DNA of 64,000 bases from Cupriavidus agavae (GTDB lineage Bacteria; Pseudomonadota; Gammaproteobacteria; Burkholderiales; Burkholderiaceae). Positions 32,286 to 40,884 of this stretch are shown here, one piece after another (the first letter of the stretch is position 1; each line of letters opens with the position of its first letter). The stretch spans positions 307,560 to 371,559 of the forward strand of contig NZ_SGXM01000004.1 in the NCBI RefSeq assembly GCF_004217045.1, read 5' to 3'. A program made the position numbers and the translations under genes. A model generated the notes under the pieces. That model saw nothing but the letters and a program-made list of their open reading frames with translations. It did no database searches and had not been told where the DNA came from.

Positions 32286-35125
32286 TGATCGCGCTAGTGG
32301 CGCTGCCCTTTGCCGGCGCGTTGATCGTTCAACTCTGCAAGCGCGCGGGCGCGACGGCCGCGTTCGCCATCGCCGCCGTCACTGCGCTGGCCGGACTCGG
32401 CGTGCTGGCGACGGCGTGGCCCGGCATCGAGGGCGGCACCGTCTTCGCGTGGCGCCGCGAGTGGCTCGCCTCGATCGGCCTGAACCTGAGCCTGCGCCTC
32501 GACGGCCTGTCCTTCACCTTCGCGCTGCTGATCGACGGGATTGGCCTGCTGGTGACGGTCTACGCCCGCTACTACCTGCCCCGAGTGGCGTCCACGGTAC
32601 GTTTCTTCACGCTGCTGCTGCTGTTCATGGGCGCAATGCTGGGCGTGGTGCTGTCGGGCAACCTGCTGCTGATGCTGGTGTTCTGGGAGATGACCAGCAT
32701 CGTGTCGTTCCTGCTGATCGGGTTCTGGTCCTACCGCTCCGAAGCGCGCAAGGGTGCCCGCATGGCACTGACGGTCACCGGCGCGGGCGGGCTGGCGCTG
32801 TTGGCGGGTGTACTGCTGCTGGGCCGGATCTGCGGCAGCCTGGAACTGTCGGACGTACTGGCACAGGGCGGCATGGTGCAGCGCCATCCGCTGTATCCGG
32901 CGATGCTGGTGCTGGTGCTGCTTGGAGCCTTCACCAAGTCGGCGCAGTTTCCGTTCTTCTTCTGGCTGCCGCACGCAATGTCGGCGCCGACCCCGGTCTC
33001 GGCCTATCTGCACTCTGCCACGATGGTAAAGGCAGGCGTCTTCCTGCTGGCGCGGCTGTATCCGGTGCTCGACGGCACGCCATGGTGGTTCTATATCGTC
33101 AGCCTGGCGGGCCTGATCACGCTGGTGGGCGGCGCGGCGATGGCGCTGCTGCAGCGCGACCTGAAGGGGCTGCTGGCCTACTCCACGATCAGCCACCTGG
33201 GGCTGATCACGTTGCTGTTCGGGCTCGACACCCAACTGAGCACGGTGGCCGCGTTGTTCCACATCATCAATCACGCGGTGTTCAAGGCGTCGCTGTTCAT
33301 GGCTGCCGGCATCATCGATCACGAAACCGGCACGCGTGACCTGACGCGGCTGCGCGGCCTGTGGCGCTACATGCCCCATACCGGCGCGCTGGCCATCGTC
33401 GCCTCGCTGTCGATGGCCGGCGTGCCGCTGCTCAATGGCTTCCTGAGCAAGGAAATGTTCTTCGGCGAGACGCTGGCGCAGGACCTGTTCGGCTATTTCA
33501 ACTGGGTCGTGCCGGCTGCCGCCACGCTGGCGGGCGCGCTCAGCGTGGCCTATTCGCTGCGCTTCATCTACGGCGTATTCTTCGATGGCAAGCCCGACGA
33601 CCTGCCCAACTATCCGCCGCACGAGCCACCCCGGTTGATGAAGTTTCCGGTCGAAATTTTGGTCGTGATCTGCCTGGTGGTGGGCCTGGTGCCGAATATC
33701 ACGGTCGGCGCGCTGCTGCAGATCACGGCGGCGGCCACGCTGAACGGGCCGCCGCCCGAATACAGCCTGAGCCCGTGGCACGGCGTGAACCTGCCGCTAG
33801 TGATGAGCCTGGTTTCGCTGGTGGCGGGTACCGCGCTGTTCTATTTCCGGCGCGAGGCGTTCCATCGCCACCACGAGACGCTGGCGCTGCTCAACGCGCG
33901 GGACCGCTTCGAGGACCTGATGCGGGCGCTGGGCTGGGTGGCCGCGCGGCTGACCGCCGCGCTCGAAAACGGCTCGCTGCAGCGCTATGTGGCGCTGCTC
34001 GTGGCGGCCATGGTGCTGCTGCCGGCCTGGTATCTGCTGGGCGCGGGCACCCTGCCTTTCCCGGCCGCCATCGGTGCGCTGCGTGGGCCGCTGCCGCCCG
34101 CGCCGCTGGACCCAGCCACTGGCGCGGGTCTCGCCATCCTCGCGCTGGGCGCGGTCGTGGTGGTGGGCTGGCGGCGCCAGCGGGTGGCGGCGCTGTCGAT
34201 GCTGAGCCTGTGCGGCCTGATGATGGTGCTGCTGTTCGGCCGGTTTTCCGCACCCGATCTCGCGTTGACGCAGGTAACGGTCGAGGTGGTGACGATCCTG
34301 CTGATGGTGCTGGCTCTCTACTTTCTGCCGGGTGACAACGGCCAGTCGCCGGGGCGGACCACGCCCGCGCGCTGGATGCGCGACGGCGCACTGGCGCTGG
34401 CCGGCGGTGCGTTCACGAGTGCCGCCGCCTACGCGGTCATGACGCGGGCATACGATTCGATCGGCGAGTACTTCGTGCGCAACAGCGTCAGCGGGGGCGG
34501 CGGAACCAATATCGTCAACGTGATCCTCGTGGATTTCCGCGGCTTCGATACCTTCGGCGAGATCTGTGTGCTGCTGGTGGCCGGGCTCGGCGTGCAGGCC
34601 ATGCTCAAGGGCTTGCGGCTCACCGCGCCGCAGTTCGATATCAACGGGTCGCCGTGGGCCGGGCAGAGCCATCCGCTGCTGCTGGCCATCCTGGCGCGGC
34701 TGATGCTGCCGCTGACGCTGCTGGTGGCGGTGTTCATGCTGCTGCGCGGCCATAACCTGCCCGGGGGCGGGTTCGTGGCCGCGCTGGTCACCAGTATCGC
34801 GCTGCTGATGCAGTACGTGGCCAGCGGCGTGTTGTGGACCGAGTCGCGCATCATGGTCAACTATCGCGTGATGGCGGGCGCCGGCATCCTGCTGGCCGGG
34901 CTGACGGGCCTCGGCAGCTGGTTCTTCGGCTATCCGTTCCTGACGACCGCGTTCGGGCATTTCCACCTGCCCGTGATCGGCGAGTTCGAACTGGCCACCG
35001 CGATGCTGTTCGATCTCGGCGTCTACTTCACGGTGGTGGGCACCACGCTGTTGATCGTGTCGCATCTCGGTGTGCGCGACAAACGCATCCTCGCCAGCAC
35101 GCATGACCACAACGGAGGCCGATGA
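32279..35125 (+). CDS. mrpA: Mrp-type cation/proton antiporter subunit A (fused A+B)
   Basis: The 948-residue main subunit of a multisubunit Na+(K+)/H+ antiporter, related to complex I NuoL. The N-terminal two thirds has NuoL-like helices (LRLDGLSFTFALLIDGIGLLVTVYARYYL, SAPTPVSAYLHSATMVKAGVFLLARL, LKGLLAYSTISHLGLI, HAVFKASLFMAAGIIDHETGTRDL). After the A-specific helices (PDLALTQVTVEVVTILLMVLALY), residues from about 800 correspond to subunit B (RGHNLPGGGFVAALVTSIALLMQY), so A and B are fused as in the Sinorhizobium PhaAB type. The ATG at 32279 has CCGGAG eight bases upstream. It leads a six-gene operon with overlapping neighbours. It should export Na+ or K+ in exchange for protons, supporting alkaline and salt tolerance. 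Confidence 0.95.
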   Translation: MLMIALVALPFAGALIVQLCKRAGATAAFAIAAVTALAGLGVLATAWPGIEGGTVFAWRREWLASIGLNLSLRLDGLSFTFALLIDGIGLLVTVYARYYLPRVASTVRFFTLLLLFMGAMLGVVLSGNLLLMLVFWEMTSIVSFLLIGFWSYRSEARKGARMALTVTGAGGLALLAGVLLLGRICGSLELSDVLAQGGMVQRHPLYPAMLVLVLLGAFTKSAQFPFFFWLPHAMSAPTPVSAYLHSATMVKAGVFLLARLYPVLDGTPWWFYIVSLAGLITLVGGAAMALLQRDLKGLLAYSTISHLGLITLLFGLDTQLSTVAALFHIINHAVFKASLFMAAGIIDHETGTRDLTRLRGLWRYMPHTGALAIVASLSMAGVPLLNGFLSKEMFFGETLAQDLFGYFNWVVPAAATLAGALSVAYSLRFIYGVFFDGKPDDLPNYPPHEPPRLMKFPVEILVVICLVVGLVPNITVGALLQITAAATLNGPPPEYSLSPWHGVNLPLVMSLVSLVAGTALFYFRREAFHRHHETLALLNARDRFEDLMRALGWVAARLTAALENGSLQRYVALLVAAMVLLPAWYLLGAGTLPFPAAIGALRGPLPPAPLDPATGAGLAILALGAVVVVGWRRQRVAALSMLSLCGLMMVLLFGRFSAPDLALTQVTVEVVTILLMVLALYFLPGDNGQSPGRTTPARWMRDGALALAGGAFTSAAAYAVMTRAYDSIGEYFVRNSVSGGGGTNIVNVILVDFRGFDTFGEICVLLVAGLGVQAMLKGLRLTAPQFDINGSPWAGQSHPLLLAILARLMLPLTLLVAVFMLLRGHNLPGGGFVAALVTSIALLMQYVASGVLWTESRIMVNYRVMAGAGILLAGLTGLGSWFFGYPFLTTAFGHFHLPVIGEFELATAMLFDLGVYFTVVGTTLLIVSHLGVRDKRILASTHDHNGGR

Positions 35126-35451
35126 TGGAAGCCGCGTTCGCCGTGACGATCGGGGTGTTGACCGCCAGCGGGCTGTTCCTGCTGCTGCGCGCGCGCACGT
35201 TCACCGTGGTGCTCGGGCTCACACTGATGTCATATGCCGTCACGCTGTTCCTGCTCTCGATGGGGCGCCTGGCCACGGCCCGCCCGCCCGTGATCATGGA
35301 CGGTGCCCGCTACGCCGACCCCGTGCCGCAGGCACTGGTGCTGACCGCCATCGTGATCAGCTTTGCGATGACCGCGTTCGCCATCGTGCTGTCGCTGCGC
35401 TCGCTCGGGCTGTCAGGCACGGACCACGTTGACGGCGTGGAGCGCCCATGA
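35122..35451 (+). CDS. mrpC: Mrp antiporter subunit C
   Basis: A 109-residue NuoK-like subunit with three helices (AFAVTIGVLTASGLFLLLRA, FTVVLGLTLMSYAVTLFLLSMGRL, ALVLTAIVISFAMTAFAIVLSLR) and the family loop DGARYADPVPQALVLTAIVI. The frame starts with two ATGs; the second (35125) is better spaced from GGAGG, the first overlaps the mrpA stop codon. Its own stop overlaps the mrpD start (ATGA). It should pair with subunits A and D in the membrane arm. Confidence 0.93.
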   Translation: MMEAAFAVTIGVLTASGLFLLLRARTFTVVLGLTLMSYAVTLFLLSMGRLATARPPVIMDGARYADPVPQALVLTAIVISFAMTAFAIVLSLRSLGLSGTDHVDGVERP

Positions 35452-36998
35452 ACCAGGCCCTGCTGCTGCCGCTGCTGGTGCCGATGTTCGCGGGCGCGTT
35501 GCTTGCGATGATGCCGGCGCGCCGCCAGACCTGGCAGCGTGGCGTATCGGTGGCGGCCTCGCTGGCCCTGCTGCCGGTGGCGGTCTGGCTGCTGTGCGTG
35601 GCCGACAGCGGCGCGATTCCCGTCGTGGCAATGGGCAACTGGCCCGCGCCGTTCGGCATCGTCCTGCAACTGGACCGCCTGGGCGCGCTGATGCTGGTGT
35701 TGACGGCAGTCCTCGCGGTGGCCGCCTCGGTCCATGCCAGTTGCGGCGATGCGCGGCTCGGGCGGCATTTCGACGCGCTGTTCCAGTTCCAGCTGATGGG
35801 GCTCAACGGCGCCTTCCTGGCGGGCGACCTGTTCAACCTGTTTGTGTTCTTCGAGATCCTGCTGATTGCCTCGTACTCGCTGCTGGTTCACGGCGGGGGC
35901 GCGCGGCGCATCGGGCCGGGGCTGCACTACGTGCTGATCAACCTGGTCGGTTCGAGCTTCTTCCTGATCGCCATCGGCATTCTGTACGGGCTGACCGGGA
36001 CACTGAACATGGTAGACATGGGCGTGCGGCTGCAGGCGCTCGACGCCTCGTCGCAGCCGCTGGCGGTGGCAGGCGGCACGATGCTGCTGCTGGTGTTCCT
36101 GCTCAAGGCCGCTGCCTTTCCCCTCTATTTCTGGCTGCCGCGCGCCTACGCCGGGGCCACGCCGTCGGTGGCCGCGCTGTTCGCGGTCATGACCAAGGTC
36201 GGCGTCTACGCGGTGCTGCGCACGCAGGCGCTGGTCTTCGGGCTCGATACCGGGCCGCTGGCTGGCTTCATGCACGGCTGGCTCTGGTGGCTGGCGCTGA
36301 CCACGATGGCGGTAGGCGCCATCGGCGCGCTGGCCGCGCGCGAGGTGCGCGTGCTGACCGGGTATCTGGTGCTGACTTCGGTCGGAATGCTGCTGGCGGG
36401 CACGAGCCTGCAGACCTATGACGCGTGGGCCGCCGTGCTGTACTACCTGCCGAGCACCACGCTCTGCACGGCCGCGTTGTTCCTGCTGGCCGGCGCGCTC
36501 GATACGCGCCAGGAGCCAGCCGATCCCGCGTTGGAGCGTCCCGCCGGAAAGGCCGGCGGCCGTGCGGTCAAGCGGCCCGGCATGCGCATGGAGGGCGCGC
36601 TGTTTCTCGTGGCCATCGTCACGGCCATCGGGCTGCCGCCGATGTCGGGCTTCATCGGCAAGACCATGCTGCTGCGCGCCACGCTCGGGCCCGGCGCGCC
36701 GGCCGCGTGGCCGGTCATCCTCGGCGCCAGCCTGCTGTTGCTGGTGGCGGCCAGCCGGACCGGCAGCCGGCAGGTCTGGAGCGCACCCTACGTGCGCCAT
36801 GGGGTGCGCTCGCCGGGACGCCGGGTCGTGCTGCGGCGCTGGAAGCTGGCTTGCGCGATGTTCCTGCTCGCCGGCAATCTCGCACTGGTGCTGTTTGCCG
36901 GGCAGGTGGAGCGCTATGTCGATGCCACGGCGGGCCAGCTCACCGACACCCCGGCCTACCGGCAGGCCGTGCTCGGCACGCCAGCGCAGGGGGACTGA
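35448..36998 (+). CDS. mrpD: Mrp antiporter subunit D
   Basis: A 516-residue NuoM/NuoN-like subunit with about 14 helices. Recognisable pieces are FGIVLQLDRLGALMLVLTAVLA, FQFQLMGLNGAFLAGDLFNLFVFFEILLIASYSLLVHG, GSSFFLIAIGILYGLTGTLNMVDM, LLVFLLKAAAFPLYFWLPRAYAGATPSVAALFAVMTKVGVYAV and GLPPMSGFIGKTMLLRA. The conserved Glu of FFEILL and Lys of MTKVGVY, part of the proton path in these antiporters, are present. A less hydrophobic Arg/Lys insert (LERPAGKAGGRAVKRPG) lies near residue 365. It overlaps mrpC by four bases. Confidence 0.95.
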   Translation: MNQALLLPLLVPMFAGALLAMMPARRQTWQRGVSVAASLALLPVAVWLLCVADSGAIPVVAMGNWPAPFGIVLQLDRLGALMLVLTAVLAVAASVHASCGDARLGRHFDALFQFQLMGLNGAFLAGDLFNLFVFFEILLIASYSLLVHGGGARRIGPGLHYVLINLVGSSFFLIAIGILYGLTGTLNMVDMGVRLQALDASSQPLAVAGGTMLLLVFLLKAAAFPLYFWLPRAYAGATPSVAALFAVMTKVGVYAVLRTQALVFGLDTGPLAGFMHGWLWWLALTTMAVGAIGALAAREVRVLTGYLVLTSVGMLLAGTSLQTYDAWAAVLYYLPSTTLCTAALFLLAGALDTRQEPADPALERPAGKAGGRAVKRPGMRMEGALFLVAIVTAIGLPPMSGFIGKTMLLRATLGPGAPAAWPVILGASLLLLVAASRTGSRQVWSAPYVRHGVRSPGRRVVLRRWKLACAMFLLAGNLALVLFAGQVERYVDATAGQLTDTPAYRQAVLGTPAQGD

Positions 36999-37001
36999 GC
37001 G

Positions 37002-37505
37002 ATGCTCAAACGGCTGTTTCCCCATCCCTGGCTCAGCGTGGTGCTGCTGCTGATCTGGCTGTTGCTGGTCAACGAAGCCTCGGCGGGCCATCTCCTGCTC
37101 GGCGCGTTGCTGGGGTGGGTTATCGCGCTGCTGGTGGGCCGGCGGCTCTGGCTGCGCCCGATGGCGTTGCGGCGGCCCGACCTGATGCTGCGGCTGGCGG
37201 GACGCGTGCTGTACGACATCGTCCACGCCAACGTGGAGGTGGCTGCGCTGGTGCTGGGGCCGATGCGGCGCATGCAGCCGGCGTTCATCCAGGTGCCGCT
37301 CGACCTCGACCACGAAATGGCGCTTACGGCGCTGATCAGCATCGTCTCGCTGAGCCCCGGCACGCTGTGCGCCGAGCTGAGCGACGACCGGCGCGTGCTG
37401 CTGATCCACGTTCTGAACCTGCGCGACGAGGCGCGGCTGGTCGATACGATCAAGTCGCGCTACGAGGCGCCGCTCAAGGAGATCTTCGTATGCTTGCCGT
37501 CGTGA
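37002..37505 (+). CDS. mrpE: Mrp antiporter subunit E
   Basis: A 167-residue subunit with two or three N-terminal helices (PWLSVVLLLIWLLLVNEASAGHLLLGALLGWVIALLVGRRLW) and the family C-terminal domain: LYDIVHANVEVAALVLGP, IQVPLDLDHEMALTALISIVSLSPGTLCAELSDDRRVLLIHVLN, and DTIKSRYEAPLKEIF. It begins four bases after the mrpD stop and overlaps the mrpF start by 16 bases. Order and size match the group of six-gene operons with fused A and B. Confidence 0.93.
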   Translation: MLKRLFPHPWLSVVLLLIWLLLVNEASAGHLLLGALLGWVIALLVGRRLWLRPMALRRPDLMLRLAGRVLYDIVHANVEVAALVLGPMRRMQPAFIQVPLDLDHEMALTALISIVSLSPGTLCAELSDDRRVLLIHVLNLRDEARLVDTIKSRYEAPLKEIFVCLPS

Positions 37506-37765
37506 TTCCAATTGCCCTGGCGCTCCAGGGGCTGGCTTTCCTCCTGACCGTGGCGCGTCTGCTGCGCGGCCCAAGCCTGCCGGACCGCATCATCGCGCTC
37601 GATACGCTGAGCATCAACGCCATCGCGCTGCTGGTGCTGTACGGCATGGTCATCGATTCCACACTGTTCTTCGAGATCGCGCTGCTGATCGCGGTAACCG
37701 GCTTCATCGGCACGGTGGCGTTGACCAAGTACCTGCAGCGTGGCGACATCATCGAGCTGCGCTAG
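37490..37765 (+). CDS. mrpF: Mrp antiporter subunit F
   Basis: A 91-residue subunit with three helices (VVIPIALALQGLAFLLTVARLL, LSINAIALLVLYGMVIDSTLFFEIALLIAVTGFIGTVALTKYL). The central LRGPSLPDRIIALDTLSINAIAL is the family signature. The ATG at 37490 overlaps the 3' end of mrpE; an open frame extends far upstream but is antiparallel to the pattern of the known genes there and is not used. Confidence 0.92.
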   Translation: MLAVVIPIALALQGLAFLLTVARLLRGPSLPDRIIALDTLSINAIALLVLYGMVIDSTLFFEIALLIAVTGFIGTVALTKYLQRGDIIELR

Positions 37766-37774
37766 GAGACCGGC

Positions 37775-38167
37775 ATGCATCCCATGGTCGAACTCGTGAT
37801 CTGCGTGCTGCTGCTGATCGGCAGCGGCTTCATGCTGATCGGCGCCATCGGTCTGGCCCGGCTGCCCGATTTCTATATGCGGCTGCATGGGCCGACCAAG
37901 TCGACCACGCTCGGCGTGGGCGGCGTGGTGCTGGCGTCCGTGGTGTACTTCAGCGTGCGCGGCGGCGGCCTGAGCCTGCACGAGATGCTGGTGACGGCCT
38001 TCCTGTTCCTCACCGCGCCCATCAGCGCCCACATGCTGGCCAAGGCAGCGATCCAGCACCGCCTGCCCGTGATCGAACGCACACGCGGCCGGGCCTGGAC
38101 GCCGGGCCGCAGCGTGGCCGAGGCGGACCGTGACGATACGGAGTGCCCCGGCCCGGACCATCCCTGA
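37775..38167 (+). CDS. mrpG: Mrp antiporter subunit G
   Basis: A 130-residue last subunit with three helices: VELVICVLLLIGSGFMLIGAIGLARLPDFYMRLHGPTKSTTLGVGGVVLASVVYF and LVTAFLFLTAPISAHMLAKAAI, both highly typical (DFYMRLHGPTKSTTLG, LFLTAPISAHML). AGGAG lies six bases before the ATG. The C-terminal 35 residues are hydrophilic. It closes the operon; no terminator hairpin was obvious in the 158 bases that follow. Confidence 0.93.
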   Translation: MHPMVELVICVLLLIGSGFMLIGAIGLARLPDFYMRLHGPTKSTTLGVGGVVLASVVYFSVRGGGLSLHEMLVTAFLFLTAPISAHMLAKAAIQHRLPVIERTRGRAWTPGRSVAEADRDDTECPGPDHP

Positions 38168-38325
38168 TCTCCTGATATGGCGTGTGTATCACTTCGCCAA
38201 GCCGGCGGCAACCGCGCCATTGTCGCTTTTCCGGAAACCCGGTGATTGCCGGATGGCGCCTGTCACGCATCTCCTAGAATGACTACGATGCCGAATGGGA
38301 AGCCATGTGGGCTGAGGAGGGTGAG

Positions 38326-39000
38326 ATGACTGCGTGGTCGAGTCCGGCGCTGAATCCGGGTGCGCGCGAAGGCAAGGAGCGGATGGCGTACGTCGTGGAC
38401 GACGACGAATCGGTCAGGCTCGCGCTGGATGGGCTGCTGCGCTCGATCGGGCTGCGCGTGGTGACGTTCGAGTCCGCCCAGGAATTCATGGCGTACGACA
38501 AGCCCGAGGTGCCCAGCTGCCTGATCCTTGACGTACGGCTGCGCGGCGAAAGCGGGCTGGCGTTCCAGGAGCAGGTGGCCCGCAGCGGCCTGCACATGCC
38601 GATCGTGTTCATGACCGGCCACGGCGACATCGCCATGACGGTCAAGGCGATGAAGGCTGGTGCCGTCGACTTCCTCCCCAAGCCCTTCCGCGACCAGGAC
38701 ATGCTTGACGCGGTCTCGAATGCACTGGCCCGCGACGGCGAGCGCCTGGCGGCGGAACAGTCGAGCGCCGGGCTGCGTGCCGCCTACGAATCGCTGACGC
38801 CGCGCGAGCGCGAGGTCATGGCATTCGTCGTGACGGGCCTGATGAACAAGCAGATTGCCGGCGAGATGAACTTGAGCGAAGTGACCGTCAAGATCCACCG
38901 GGGGCAGGCCATGCGCAAGATGGGCGCCCGTTCGGTGGCGGACCTCGTGCGGAAGTCCGAACTGCTCGGGCTCGATGCCCGGCAGCACAAGCCGAACTAG
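38326..39000 (+). CDS. FixJ/TodT-type LuxR response regulator
   Basis: A 224-residue two-domain response regulator. The receiver has the acidic pocket VVDDDESVRLAL, phosphoacceptor D69 in LILDVRLRGESG, the MTGHGDIAMTVKAMKAGAVDFLPKPF run that marks FixJ-like receivers, and the conserved Lys. A LuxR helix-turn-helix follows: LTPREREVMAFVVTGLMNKQIAGEMNLSEVTVKIHRGQAMRKMGARSVADLVR. The ATG at 38326 has GAGGAGG five bases upstream, far better than the ATG at 38305. A likely partner kinase is the large hybrid sensor at 40885-46392. Its stop codon shares the sequence CTAG with the convergent receiver gene. Confidence 0.9.
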   Translation: MTAWSSPALNPGAREGKERMAYVVDDDESVRLALDGLLRSIGLRVVTFESAQEFMAYDKPEVPSCLILDVRLRGESGLAFQEQVARSGLHMPIVFMTGHGDIAMTVKAMKAGAVDFLPKPFRDQDMLDAVSNALARDGERLAAEQSSAGLRAAYESLTPREREVMAFVVTGLMNKQIAGEMNLSEVTVKIHRGQAMRKMGARSVADLVRKSELLGLDARQHKPN

Positions 39001-39413
39001 CCCAGCGCCACGTCGAGCCAGTGCGCCATGTCATCGGCGTCCACCGGCTTGTGCAGCACCGCCAGCGCGCCGTTGGTCAGCGCGCGTGCCTTCAGTTCAT
39101 CGGACGGAAAGGCGGTGATGAAGAACGTTGGCAGCCGGTAGCCCAGCGCCAGCATCCGCTCGTGCATCGCCACGCCGGTCATGCCCGGCATCATGAAATC
39201 CGAGATCACGCAGGCGAAGTCGGCAAGCTCCCCGAACGCCAGGAAGGCTTCGGCGGATTCGAACTGCCGGGTCTGCCGCCCGAGCGAGCGCACGAGGCTG
39301 GCCGTGGCCATGCGGATGGACTCGTCGTCGTCGACAATCGCAACTAGCTGGGCGGAATTCAAGAGGCGGACCTCGACAAACGCGTGGGGAACCGCGCATG
39401 GCACGCCATGCAT
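38997..39413 (-). CDS. single-domain response regulator (receiver only)
   Basis: A lone receiver domain: VAIVDDDESIRMATASLVRSLG, phosphoacceptor Asp in CVISDFMMPGMTGVAMHERM, and the conserved Lys in AVLHKPVDADDM. It has no output domain, so it probably acts by protein contact or as a phosphate sink. The start is uncertain: the ATG at 39413 adds 17 atypical residues, while a TTG at 39362 with GAGG eight bases upstream gives a conventional receiver N-terminus. The gene ends tail to tail with the FixJ-like regulator, both stopping in the same CTAG. Confidence 0.8.
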   Translation of the reverse strand: MHGVPCAVPHAFVEVRLLNSAQLVAIVDDDESIRMATASLVRSLGRQTRQFESAEAFLAFGELADFACVISDFMMPGMTGVAMHERMLALGYRLPTFFITAFPSDELKARALTNGALAVLHKPVDADDMAHWLDVALG

Positions 39414-39564
39414 GCGGGTGACGGTTTTCAGCGTAAGGCCCGCGGCGGCGGCCGGGAATCATACCTATGTATTAGCGGTGCCCATACCTTCGTCGCCCAT
39501 GGGCCGCGGCGCCGCGCTTCCCCCGAACGGAGGCCGCGCCAGTGCAAGGCATACGGGAGTATTA

Positions 39565-39690
39565 ATGTCCGATGCGAATGTAGAGGGTCACGTTACCCGC
39601 GTGCAGAATCGTATTTGCCAGGCGTCACGACTACGCTTGATGCAATGCCGGTGCGTTTGTCACCGGTGCCATGCGGGGAGCCTGCAATGA
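39565..39690 (+). CDS. possible 41-residue Cys-rich leader peptide coupled to a LysR gene
   Basis: The ATG at 39565 has GGGAG five bases upstream and opens a 41-codon frame whose TGA overlaps the ATG of the LysR gene at 39687 (ATGA). The C-terminal part is rich in cysteine and histidine (QCRCVCHRCHAG, including CHRCH), a pattern able to hold a metal. No homologue is known to me. It may be a regulatory leader that senses metal or thiols, or a chance frame. Confidence 0.35.
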   Translation: MSDANVEGHVTRVQNRICQASRLRLMQCRCVCHRCHAGSLQ

Positions 39691-40730
39691 ACCATCCGGA
39701 TATCACACCGCGCGGCCTGTGCAACGTCCAGGCCGGCCGCGCCGATGCGCTGTCGAACTGCTTCGCCACCAGCTATGCGGGCATCATCGCGTTCATGGCG
39801 GTGGCGACCGAGGGGAGTTTTGCCAGGGCCGGCGAACGGCTCGGCATCGGCCGCTCGGCGGTCTCGCGCAGCGTGCAGAAGCTTGAGGAGCAACTCAGCA
39901 CCCGGCTGTTCCTGCGTACCACGCGCACCACGAGCCTGACGCGCGAAGGCGAGCGCTTCTTCGAGAACTGCAACCTCGGGGTGACCCATATCGTCGGGGC
40001 GATGAACGACATGCTCGACCTGCGGCAAGGGCCGCCGCGCGGCATGCTGCGCGTCAGTGCGCCGATGGGCTTCGGGCGCAAGGTGGTGGCGCCGCTGCTG
40101 CTGAAGTTCTCGGAGATCTATCCGGACATTGCCGTGGAACTGCTGCTCGATGACCGGCCGGCCGATTTCGTTGGCGACCAGATCGACGTGGCCTTCCGTG
40201 ACGGCTATATCGAGGATTCCAGCATCATCGCCCGGCAGCTGTTCCCGATGCAGATGGTGCTGTGCGCGTCGCGGGACTATGCCGAACGGCGCGGCCTGCC
40301 GGAATCGATCGACGATCTGGCCGCGCACGACTGCATCAACCGCCGCTTCTCGGGCGGCCGCGTGGCCGAGTGGGAGTTCCGCGTCGAAGGCCAGGCGCGC
40401 AAGCACGTACCGCTGGCCCGGCTGACCTACAACGACGCCGACCTCGTGCTCGACGCGGTGCGTGAGGGCAGGGGCATCGCGCAGCTTCCCGCGCACCAGG
40501 TGGCGGAGGACATCGCGCGTGGCACGCTGGTGCCGGTACTGGGCCACTACGCGCCGGGAGACCGGGGCCACTACATCTGTTACCTGTGCCGCCAGCACCT
40601 GCCCTCGCGTATCCGCGTGTTCATCGACTTCATGACCGAGCAGATGCGCGCGGTGGGCGCCAGTGCCGCCGAGACCTGCGGCACGACCCGTCGCGCCGCA
40701 CCGCGGGAGCCGGAGCGGATTGCGGCCTGA
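39687..40730 (+). CDS. LysR-family transcriptional regulator (CrgA-like)
   Basis: A 347-residue LysR regulator, longer than usual through a 25-residue N-terminal tail (TPRGLCNVQAGRADALSNCF) and a basic C-terminal tail. The DNA-binding part is IIAFMAVATEGSFARAGERLGIGRSAVSRSVQKLEEQLSTRLFLRTTR; the effector domain begins at PPRGMLRVSAPMGFGRKVVAPLLLKFSEIYPDIAVELLLDDR, the CrgA/DsdC-like subgroup. GGGGAG lies seven bases before the ATG. A short Cys-rich frame upstream overlaps its start codon. No obvious target operon is adjacent; the genes on both sides encode two-component proteins. Confidence 0.88.
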   Translation: MNHPDITPRGLCNVQAGRADALSNCFATSYAGIIAFMAVATEGSFARAGERLGIGRSAVSRSVQKLEEQLSTRLFLRTTRTTSLTREGERFFENCNLGVTHIVGAMNDMLDLRQGPPRGMLRVSAPMGFGRKVVAPLLLKFSEIYPDIAVELLLDDRPADFVGDQIDVAFRDGYIEDSSIIARQLFPMQMVLCASRDYAERRGLPESIDDLAAHDCINRRFSGGRVAEWEFRVEGQARKHVPLARLTYNDADLVLDAVREGRGIAQLPAHQVAEDIARGTLVPVLGHYAPGDRGHYICYLCRQHLPSRIRVFIDFMTEQMRAVGASAAETCGTTRRAAPREPERIAA

Positions 40731-40884
40731 AGCTGCGCGCAACCCCGCAAAAAAGGAGGCGGGCAGACATTCCTGACAACGGGCGGTTGCGGTATGCTGG
40801 CGCGGTTCCCGCGTCGGCAACGCCAGGCTGATCCTGTCGCGCTTGCGACGTGTGGCAAGTGATTTCAGACAGGTGCCGGCGTCC

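Noticed and set aside
36425..37489. Long plus-strand frame that ends as mrpF
   Set aside because: The upstream part overlaps mrpD and mrpE in another frame and lacks membrane segments; only the last 91 residues are MrpF.
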